NCBI RefSeq assembly: GCF_902459505.1
Contig: NC_047084.1
Span: forward strand, 308,589,963 to 308,653,962
Direction of reading: 5' to 3'
Source: Geotrypetes seraphini
Taxonomy: Eukaryota; Chordata; Amphibia; Gymnophiona; Dermophiidae
DNA length: 64,000 bases
Shown: positions 56,215-64,000 of the stretch, one piece after another
Layout of the letters: the number at the start of each line of letters is the position of its first letter
Numbering within the stretch: position 1 is the first letter of the stretch
Program-made: the position numbers and the translations under genes
The notes under the pieces: generated by a model
The model's input: only the letters and a program-made list of their open reading frames with translations
What the model was told of the DNA's origin: nothing
The model's database searches: none

Positions 56215-57177
56215 TTTGTTTTTATGTGAAATGCTCAGACCCTACACCCCGTGATTGGTGATAAACTCCAAACTGGGGTTCATAAGGGGACCATCATGGC
56301 AATCACCGTCCCCATACACCTACCGAACCATATAACATCAATTCAGAGTTAACTGCATGGCGTCAAACAAACATAATTATGAAGAATAAATCTTCAAGAA
56401 CTTATCTGAATATGGAGGTGGTGTTGATTATTATGAGCCCCAGATCACTTTAAAACGATTACTTCATTCATTATCTTCTATAAAAATTGTGCTGATATCC
56501 CGTCCCCCCGACTCGAGTTTCACATCTTCATCAGGGAAGGACACTGCCAAATAAAACACAAGTGCCTAACTTGTTAACTGTGACTAATGTTAAAAACTTA
56601 TTAAAACCTTAAATTGTAGGTGAAGGGTTCTGATATTGGAAATCATAAATGAACCTGCATGCCTACTGATATACACGACCTGAAAAAGGCCACAATACTT
56701 AAAGAAACTACTTAAATAATCTATTTCATACCTGAATTAGCTCTCCTAAACGAATGAGCATCTGGAACAAGACAAACTGGAGGATACCCGCTATTCAATT
56801 TATTAAGGCTCCCTCACCGGAACAAGCAGAAGCCGAACCGGAAGAGAACACCCGACTAGAGGAACAGAACTATCTATACTAGTAACCATTCGATTTCATG
56901 GTTCAGTCCCGAAGGACTCAAGGTGTCCCAATTATATATGAAACGCTGTTCATTGAGAGTTAAGATCTTAGAAAGATCCCCCTCGTAGTTTCTAATATGT
57001 GTTAATACTGTATATTTCAGGTCTTCGATGTCATGAGAATGTTCTATCCAATGAGCTGTCAGGGGGGCGGAAATTCTATTATTTCTTATACCACTAAGGT
57101 GTTCTGAAATTCTTGCCTTGTTCCAGATGCTCATTCGTTTAGGAGAGCTAATTCAGGTATGAAATAGATTATTTAAG
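56215..57177 (-). mobile_element. Penelope-like element fragment (GIY-YIG endonuclease end and terminal repeat)
   Basis: The - strand frame 57134-56874 reads ARISEHLSGIRNNRISAPLT, AHWIEHSHDIEDLKYTVL, EGDLSKILTLNEQRFIYNWD and TLSPSGLNHE. This is the C-terminal half of a Penelope GIY-YIG endonuclease: R..EH, H...H, the catalytic-type E and the W..L...GLN end are all in place. Downstream on the same strand is terminal-repeat-like sequence with a hammerhead motif (56502-56542). The reverse transcriptase and the GIY motif itself are missing. An exact 61-base inverted repeat frames the endonuclease (56711-56771 and 57117-57177). Confidence 0.75.
56502..56542 (-). ncRNA. Hammerhead-ribozyme-like motif in Penelope terminal repeat
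   Basis: On the - strand: GTCCTTCC, then core CTGATGA, a very short stem II (AGATGT), core GAAA, palindromic stem III (ACTCGAGT when the last A of GAAA is included), cleavage triplet GTC, then GGGGGGAC. The outer eight bases on each side can all pair (two G-U). Stem III has no loop, the form known to act as a dimer in Penelope elements. Stem II is weak, so activity is doubtful. Confidence 0.6.
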
Positions 57178-57829
57178 TGGGCTTGATGGATAGCCAGTAA
57201 GGCTATTCTTATGTTCTTATGTACCAATAAAGCATTATTTATCTTATCTAAATACAATTTCAAGGCTGTATATGAATTTTATTTATTTATTTAAAATACT
57301 TATAGCCTACTTATAACCTGCACTATCTTACCATTCTAAGCAGTGAACAAATAAAGCATATACAATATAAATTACAAATAAAGTCATAAAAACAAGAATA
57401 AAACTAAAAGTCAACTGAACCTATTGCAAAAATAATCTAACTAAGATAATAAAGGGCAAATAAAAAGGGTTTCAGTTTCTTTCTGAAATGTATTATTGAA
57501 CGGTATGTTCCTTGGTTCCAAAAGGTAACTTGTTCCACAAGCAATAGCAGAATGAAATACATCTACTGTAATATGTTTAAATGACTGCATTCAAGAAACC
57601 ATGGGACAAGTACATAGGATCTCTAAGGAAGAAGAAAAAATAGTGTAAGGCATATGGGCAGAGTGGTCCTTATCAGCCTTCACTTTTCTCTTTCTGTTTC
57701 AATTTATCCATTGTCCCAGATAATATGGTTCCTGTATTGTAATATGATCTAAATCCAGACTGTGAATGTTGTATGGTAAAATTTATCCAAGTACTGAAAC
57801 AAGTGTTTAGCTTTTTTTGCCTTTTCTCC

Positions 57830-58240
57830 CTCGAACAGAGGAGATTGAGATGGGACATGATCGAAACATTCAAGGTACTGAAGGGAATAGACTTAGTAGA
57901 TAAGGACAGGTTGTTCACCCTCTCCAAGGTAGGGAGAATGAGAGAGTACCCTTTAAAATTAAAAGGGGATAGATTCCGTATAAATGTAAGGAAGTTCTTC
58001 TTCATCCAGAGTGGTAGAAAACTGGAACGCTCTTCTGGGGTCTGTCATAGGGAAAAACACCCTCCAGGGATTCAAGACAAAGTTAGACAAGTTCCTGCTG
58101 AATCAGAATGTACACAGGTAGGGCTAGTCTCAGTTAGGGCGCTGGTCTTTGACCAACGGCCGCCGCGTGAGCGGACTGCTGGGCACGATGGACCACTGGA
58201 CTGACCCAACAGCGGCAATTCTTATGTTCTTATAACTTAT
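57830..58240 (+). mobile_element. CR1 3'-end fragment
   Basis: Starts in the last codons of ORF2 (RRLRWDMIETFKVLKGIDLV, then MREYPLKLKGDRFRINVRKF) and runs through AAACACCCTCCAGGGATTCA and GGGCACGATGGACCACTGGA to CAATTCTTATGTTCTTATAA. One frameshift separates the coding end from the VRKFFF block. Confidence 0.8.
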
Positions 58241-58929
58241 AGCCAAAATATCACTACCCTGTAGACTGTCACTGCACACAAACTGGTGGGAAGTTCAGTA
58301 AAAAACTCAGACCAAGTCTGAGAAAAACCTAAACCCCACCCGACTGTAGAGCAATTTATATAATTGACAGTGTACAGTCACATGGCAGTGTGCCACAAAG
58401 TTAAACAAAAAATGCACACAAAACAAAAGAGTAAAAAACAATAAACTCAAGTACTTAGCTGGGAGAAAAAATAGCAGCAATAATGGTTCATCCAGGCCAA
58501 TCCAGAAACTGTCTTGATTCCAGTTATACACATTGCGATCTCACAGTGGCTGACTTCACCCAGCAAGCCCACAAGGAGCTAGCCATGTTTTAACTCAGTC
58601 CCACACAGAGTTCCAATTTAGTCCAGCTTCATATGTTGTAGTACCTCGGTCCTAGAGGCAAACGATTCTTCAACCATAAACTTTGCCAATAAACTGATGT
58701 TTGCAACTGACCTATAATTCCTATATAATGTTAAATCTCCATTTTACTTCTTAAATTAATGACTTTATAATAAATTGCTTCAAAGCTGATGGTAATATGC
58801 TCTACTTACCATCCTATCTTGTGGATCATTTCAACTTTTCTTATAGAAAACCAACTTTGTGCAAATTCTATCCATTTTCTTTTCCAGCGGTAAAGGGCTG
58901 CATTTATAAACGTTTTTTAATAGAACGTT

Positions 58930-59930
58930 AGCCTTTCAAGCCGCTATTTGATGACTATAGATATTATTATGAACAAAACAATTCTTAAAGTAGTTACAAA
59001 AGTGAAAATTCTAGGAGTTGTGTTAGATCAAAAATTGAATTACCATGAACAAATTAGCACATTAGTAAAAGCCTGTTTCTATAGGCTAAGAATGATTAAA
59101 TCACTATCGGCTTTTCTTGATGAATCTGCGCTAAATATTTTAATACATTCACTGGTAATATCAAAAATTGAGTACTGCAATGCTCTATATAAAGGAGCTT
59201 CTTTAAAAGAAATACTGTACGTAGAATCCAGATCATCCAAAATACCGCAATAAAAATAATTATGAAAAAGAAAAAATTTGATCACATGACACCACTTTTA
59301 AAGGAGAAACACTGGCTACCAGTAATTCATAGAATCACCTATAAGATAGCCTTACTTACTCATAAAATACTCATAAATAAAGCCCCGACATTTCTAGAAA
59401 GATATTTAATACTTTACTCCCCATTTAAATCTTTAAGATCAGAGGATAAAGCCCTATTAATAGTTCCTTCTTTAAAAGTGATCTACTCCCGAAGAGACAT
59501 GATTTTTTTCTGTTTCAGCCCCCCAAATCTGGAACTTACTTCCAATTAACCTAAGAGAGGAAAAATTATTGAATAAATTTAAAAGTCTTCTAAAGAGCTG
59601 GCTTTTTAAAGATGCTTTTCAATAAACTGGTACTATTATACTTTAGGGTAGGACGTGGAGGTTCACTGAAATATGTGGGTACTTGTTTCCCATCCTTTGT
59701 GTATTAAACCTATGCCTGATTTTTTTGCAGTTTTAGTTTTTTAATATTGTATTTTATACTGCCCTTTTCCCTAATGTATTAATGTCTAATGTATTAATGT
59801 AACTATGTGATGTATGTGGATTTTATTATTTTATTTTATTTGTTATTTATTGTAAATTGCATTGAAATAAGATTTTGCGATCAAATCAAAGAATCTGTTA
59901 AACTTGAAACTTAAACTTGAAACTAAGCTT
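58930..59930 (+). mobile_element. L2-like LINE 3' portion
   Basis: KVKILGVVLDQKLNYHEQIS, YRLRMIKSLSAFLDESALNI, LIHSLVISKIEYCNALYKGA, then in a second frame KKFDHMTPLLKEKHWLPVIH and HKILINKAPTFLERYLILYS: the complete post-RT C-terminal region of an L2. The tail ends with repeated AAACTTGAAACT near 59925. One clear frameshift near 59240. Confidence 0.82.
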
Positions 59931-60149
59931 TGCTCATACCTAACCTTTAAAAGAATGCTGAAAACTCACTTATTTGCTAAATTTTATAGATAAGTATTTT
60001 GTAATTTAAGTTTGTAATTCGCTGTGCATGTACAGTATTAGCGTTTGTTAACTGCATAGAACTGAGAGGTTTTGCAGTGTATAAATGGCTTATGTTACTT
60101 AATGTTGTTTGGTACTTTTTTGCATGGCTCTGAGAGGACTTGGGGGGGG

Positions 60150-61640
60150 CTTGCTATTTTTTTTATTCATTCATTTTTATAGCCCGTCCTTCCCAAGGAA
60201 CCCAGAACGGGTTACAAGGATACATACACAAAGTTTTCAGGAACAGAGATATGTACGTTACAGAGTCAATAACATGCTACAGGATCAAAACACAAAGCTA
60301 TAGAATCAATAACTTACAACTTATAAAGAATGTGACTAAGAAAATAAATCATAGAGTTACAAATGGGTATTAACATATCTGCAGTGAATGGTAGAAGAAC
60401 TGGTTAGCAGGTAAGGTCTGTCAAAGTTTGAGACCAGAATTGATCCAGTTCATGAAAAGAAGCGTCTTTACTGCTTTCCGGAAGGTCAGTAGGCTATCAA
60501 TTGCCCTAATGGCAGGAGGGAGTTGATTCCATAATTTAGGTATGCTATATATGATGCTTTTGGGCTGTCTCCCGGTAGAGGTTGTTTGCTGGAGGGTTGG
60601 AAAGTCTGAGTTCCTGTTGCGAATGGAGGGACCGCTGAGAATGGTATATTGGGAGTTTCTTCGCTGCATAGTCAGGTGTCATGTCGTGGAAGCGTTTAAA
60701 CACTAATACAGTACTAGTTGTTTGAAGATATTGTGTTGTTGTATTGGGAGCCAGTGGACCTGGATCAGTGCTGGGGAGATATGGTCAAAAGGGCCAAGGT
60801 TTTTAAGGAGTTACACTACAGCATTTTGAACTCTTTGTAGACAGTCTGCTTTTTGGCCGGTAGACCAGTGTAAAGACCATTGCAATAGTCCAGGCGTGAT
60901 AGAACAAAGACATAACAATTGGGTGAAGTCAGAATTAGTGAAGTAACGGCGGATGGGCTTTAGTTGTCGTAAGTAGTAGAAGGAGGAGGATACTACCTTG
61001 GAGATTTGAAAGAGTCAGCAAGCATCCAGTGTAATGCCCAAGCTGGACACTTGGTCTTGAGATACCAGAGTGGTGTTATCCCAGGAGATACAAGGACAAG
61101 AGGCAGAGCACGAATCACAGCAAATCCATAAAAGTTCAGTCTTGGATGGGTTCAGTTGAAGTTTGTTGGTTGTCATCCATGCTTTAATCTCCACTAGGCA
61201 GGTTTGTAGGGTCTCTAGTTGTGAGGACCGCACCTTGCCCTGAGGGGTGTAGAGTTGTATATCATCAGTGAAGGAGTGTATGTTGATTCCATGTTTCTTT
61301 GCAATATCAAGGGCTGGTCTGATGAAGATGTTGAATAGAAGTGGGGATAAAATTCACCTTGGGGTACTCCGTATTTTGTGGTTCTCGGTTTAGAGAATAC
61401 CGAGTTCGCTAGGATGTGTAGTTGTCTTTGGTCCAAGAAGGATGAGAACCAGGAAAGTGCTGTATTCTTGATCCCAATATCAAATAATCTAGATAGTAGG
61501 ATCTCATGGTCAAGCATGTCAAAGGCTGCACTCAAGTCCAGTTGGATGAGAAGTACATCCTGACCTTTGTCCATGTAGCTCCAACAGTCATCTATTAAAT
61601 CATTAAATCTAGGAGTACTGTTTCGGTGCTGTGATAGCTC
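60150..61640 (-). mobile_element. L2-like LINE with partial RT
   Basis: On the - strand: DVLLIQLDLSAAFDMLDHEI, LSWFSSFLDQRQLHILANSV and TTKYGVPQG (reverse transcriptase boxes 3-4), then WMTTNKLQLNPSKTELLWIC and VSSLGITLDA, then SIIYSIPKLWNQLPPAIRAI and LLTFRKAVKTLLF. The 3' tail (60150-60420) has CCCGTCCTTCCCAAGGAACC. Three frames are used, so at least two frameshifts; the 5' half is missing. Confidence 0.8.
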
Positions 61641-61679
61641 CTGAATCTGATTTCCAGAATCCTATTTTTGGTGCTGTTT

Positions 61680-61961
61680 TACCCCTCTCCATGTGCCTTG
61701 GGATCTTCATGCCACTGTTAATGTTTTGAGGTGCTGTTGCCTCTGTGGTAGATGCCTACCAGCAAATTTCAACAAATATGGATGGCAAAGCCCACTGCTC
61801 TATTGATTTTAATGGACCCAAATTAAACTTACATATTACCTAAATCGAAATTGAAAGGTTCTGCAGGTGCTTATGAATTTTGTAGCTAGGGTGATTAGTG
61901 GGGTAACGAGGACAGCCCATATAGCCCCCACATTGGAAAGCCTGCACTGGCTGCCGATTGA
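61680..61961 (+). mobile_element. L2-like LINE, left part (split by palindrome)
   Basis: Reads NFVARVISGVTRTAHIAPTL and ESLHWLPIE up to the insertion; continues at 62759. Confidence 0.65.
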
Positions 61962-62277
61962 AATACACTAAATCAAAAAATGGATAAAGTCCTTTCCTAA
62001 ACAAGTAAATGCAAACAAGGACTTTGAAAATGTATCATCAAAATAGATGCGGGTCTCTTAAGCTCTCAGACGCCTGCGTTAGCTTTATCATTGTCTATAA
62101 GCCAACAAAGCAGACATGGTGGTATCTTTCATCGAGCTATAAAGAGTTTTAAGCGTACTTGTAAATATTTTACATTTTTTTAAGATTTTTAATATGCAAA
62201 TAAAATTTCATGCATCGAATTAGAAATGCATTGAGAGGTCAAAACCGGCACTTAGCTTTTAAGTAGTATTCGCCGGT

Positions 62278-62347
62278 GTAATCCTCTATTAGTCACCCAA
62301 CGGGCCCCGTTTCACCCAAAATAGGGCTTCATCAGGGGTCGGATTAC
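62278..62347 (-). ncRNA. Hammerhead ribozyme motif, left arm
   Basis: Exact mirror of 62415-62484 on the opposite strand: GGATTAC (62341-62347) gives stem I on the - strand, followed by CTGATGA, AGCCCTATTTTGGGT, GAAA and the GTT cleavage triplet, ending at GTAATCC (62278-62284). One base differs from the other arm just outside the motif. Confidence 0.7.
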
Positions 62348-62414
62348 TATTCGAGCTGTTAAGGCAAACGCCATTTTTTATAAGTTAAAATAACGAGCCT
62401 TAACAGCTCGAACA

Positions 62415-62484
62415 GTAATCCGACCCCTGATGAAGCCCTATTTTGGGTGAAACGGGGCCCGTTGGGTGACTAATAGAGGATTAC
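62415..62484 (+). ncRNA. Hammerhead ribozyme motif, right arm (sense to AP1AR)
   Basis: Order along the + strand: GTAATCC-GA-CCC (stem I, 5' side), CTGATGA core (62427-62433), AGCCCTATTTTGGGT (stem II with CCC/GGG), GAAA core (62449-62452), CGGG-G-CCCG (stem III, self-complementary), U-U at the expected cleavage point (after 62463), then GGG and GGATTAC (stem I, 3' side, 62464-62466 and 62478-62484). All conserved core bases are present, the inner CCC/GGG and outer seven-base GTAATCC/GGATTAC stems pair exactly, and an internal loop lies between them as in natural type I hammerheads. Stem III is too short for a normal loop and probably needs dimerisation. Confidence 0.75.
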
Positions 62485-62758
62485 ACCGGCGAATACTACT
62501 TAAAAGCTAAGTGCCGGTTTTGACCTCTCAATGCATTTCTAATTCGATGCATGAAATTTTATTTGCATATTAAAAATCTTAAAAAAATGTAAAATATTTA
62601 CAAGTACGCTTAAAACTCTTTATAGCTCGATGAAAGATACCACCATGTCTGCTTTGTTGGCTTATAGACAATGATAAAGCTAACGCAGGCGTCTGAGAGC
62701 TTAAGAGACCCGCATCTATTTTGATGATACATTTTCAAAGTCCTTGTTTGCATTTACT

Positions 62759-63180
62759 GGCTGCCGATTGAGCAAAAAAATCCAGTTTAAAGTGCTGTCC
62801 CTGGTACATTAAATAGTATATTGAACCATGCCACTCTGGTTTCAATCTCTATGGGAGATTTATAAACCTCCAAGGGCACTACGATCTGAGGAGAAAATGA
62901 AATTGGTAGCATTGACTGCAGATCACTACAGCTTCAAGAAGATGTTGAAAACCAAACTGTTTGTAGACGCATATTTCTGATCTGTCTTTCCTAAAGTTGT
63001 CTGCCATTTTTTATATTCTTTTAAATGTTGTTGAAAGATTTGTAAGTTTGATTTTCATGTGTGTTGATAATGTTTTGAAGAATGTGTTTTTTAAATTGGG
63101 TGGTTTTTTTTTTTTTTTTTTCTTGCTTTGTGTATGTTTAATTGGAAACTGCTGTAACTCCAGGCGGTATATTAAGTTTT
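62759..63180 (+). mobile_element. L2-like LINE, right part
   Basis: Continues the L2 after the palindrome (LHWLPIEQKNP), with a later block reading YSFKKMLKTKLFVDAYF and the tail TAACTCCAGGCGGTATATTA ending near 63180. A long T run lies at 63105-63121. Confidence 0.65.
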
Positions 63181-63283
63181 TAAATTAAAAGCTGAAAACA
63201 AATTGCTAGGTTGATTTTGATTTGTACACAAACTAAACTGAATGTACTCAAGACTAATCACATTTCATTCTTTTTATTTTCAG

Positions 63284-63332
63284 ATCAAAGTATTTTAGAA
63301 CCTGTTCAACAGGAGAACATTTTACTATAGAG
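63284..63332 (+). CDS. AP1AR: AP1AR exon 2
   Basis: 49-base exon between TTTTTATTTTCAG and GTGAGC. One base completes the glycine codon from exon 1, then SKYFRTCSTGEHFTIE. The human sequence at this point is SKYFRTCSRGEHLTIE, so 14 of 16 residues agree. It ends in phase 0 after GAG. This confirms the exon 1 call and the 17.2 kb intron. The remaining exons, including the AP-1-binding and ARP2/3-binding parts, lie beyond 64000. Confidence 0.93.
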
Positions 63333-64000
63333 GTGAGCATTTGTGTTTGGTAATAGCTTTATAGATGGAAGACTATGATGTAGGAGGCATTATATTTTTG
63401 AAATATTGCAGGTTTATGATGATTATATGGAATACAATTTATTATACAAATCTCATTTAGAATTAAAATTCAAAGGAAGGCTCAGTGGCTAAGATATATG
63501 TGTAAATCTGTTTTATTCCAAGGTTGAGACTTCTGTTATCCAGGTCGTCAGAGCTGGGAATAGTGCAAATGGCAGGAGAGGGAGTTAAAGAAATTAAGGG
63601 CGGTAGAGATTTTTACCTCAGGCCGGCAAGGTAAATACTCTGATGCTCATAGGAATTCTATGAGCTTCAGGGCATTTACCTTACTGGCCCACAGTAGAAA
63701 CATCTACCACTGTTTAGTAAAACCCAGCATAAGTAAAAATGACTCCTGACATCTGATTAGAGACTCTTGGCTGTTAGGCTGCATGCTATCCAGCTTAGGG
63801 TTGATAGTATAATAGCCCTCTGTCTATGTTGGAGGGAGGAGTGCATAAAAGAAAAAAAATCCATGGATAGTGCGAATGTAGGCTCATTGCACCAGGTCTC
63901 AGCCTGGCCATGGCTGAATTGGAAAAACTGGAACAGAAAATAATTACTAGGTCAAAACAAAAATCAAATATAATTCTTTGTGTGTTTCCAAAAATTAGGT
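63333..64000 (+). other. AP1AR: AP1AR intron 2 (start)
   Basis: Begins GTGAGC. At about 63598-63730 there is a short palindrome-like piece (GATGCTCATAGGAATTCTAT with TTTACCTCAGGCC and GTTTAGTAAAACCCAGC) of the CTTTTAC-type MITE group. Nothing else recognised. Confidence 0.6.

Larger units (their letters stand above)
61962..62755. mobile_element. Penelope-like foldback insertion with two hammerhead motifs
   Basis: Insertion in an L2, flanked by a direct repeat ACTGGCTGCCGATTGA (61946-61961 and 62756-62771; the first three bases may be shared with the arm). After 42 bases of non-repeated sequence, two arms (62004-62365 and 62397-62758) are reverse complements over 362 bases with what I count as a single difference, around a 31-base spacer (62366-62396). 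Each arm has a hammerhead-ribozyme motif. No coding sequence. Two inverted Penelope terminal repeats are the best explanation. The near-identity implies recent insertion or ongoing arm-to-arm conversion. Confidence 0.75.
46037..63283 (+). other. AP1AR: AP1AR intron 1 (17.2 kb, phase 2)
   Basis: GTAAGAG donor and TTTTTATTTTCAG acceptor. Filled with repeats listed separately. Stretches without a named element: 46040-46700, 48523-49090, 49231-49900, 51770-52015, 52912-54020 (apart from a TTG microsatellite), 54760-55385 and 58245-58930; no exon-like frame was seen in these. Confidence 0.85.

Overview
The window is vertebrate nuclear DNA and holds parts of two host genes in a sea of transposable elements. 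Both genes lie on the + strand. FAM241A (C4orf32) has exon 1 at 22099-22248 and exon 2 at 29395-29640; both coding exons are present, giving a 131-residue protein. AP1AR (gadkin / gamma-BAR) is represented by its first two coding exons, 45966-46036 and 63284-63332, separated by a 17.2 kb intron; the rest lies beyond the right edge. The pair is in the same order and orientation as on human chromosome 4. The mix of DIRS elements, CR1 and L2 LINEs, Penelope-like elements, hAT and Tc1/mariner MITEs and Helitrons, together with large introns, suggests an amphibian, perhaps a caecilian. The species assignment is inference.

Layout. 1-21.7 kb: intergenic repeats, with a DIRS fossil (1-2.4 kb), CR1 fragments carrying a solo retroviral LTR (6.0-9.2 kb), an L2 split by a CR1 insertion (9.3-13.1 kb), several MITEs, and a nearly intact CR1 (17.56-20.94 kb). 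21.7-30.2 kb: FAM241A with a CpG-rich promoter and an intron full of DNA transposons, a Helitron and DIRS remnants. 30.2-45.5 kb: intergenic space dominated by two DIRS copies (31.05-35.08 kb and 38.35-44.19 kb), with a pogo/Tigger-like element and hAT MITEs between them. 45.5-64 kb: AP1AR promoter, exon 1, the long intron 1 (L2, SINE, DNA elements, a mariner relic, Penelope-like pieces) and exon 2.

The most unusual structure is a near-perfect palindrome at 62004-62758 (two 362-base arms, 31-base spacer) inserted in an L2 inside AP1AR intron 1. Each arm contains a sequence with all the core positions of a hammerhead ribozyme, one on each strand, so the AP1AR pre-mRNA would carry one in sense. 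A second hammerhead-like motif lies at 56502-56542 (- strand), beside a recognisable Penelope GIY-YIG endonuclease fragment. That links the palindrome to Penelope-like terminal repeats.

No rRNA, functional tRNA, CRISPR or prokaryotic features were seen. All calls come from reading motifs, terminal repeats and target-site duplications by eye; no database search was run.
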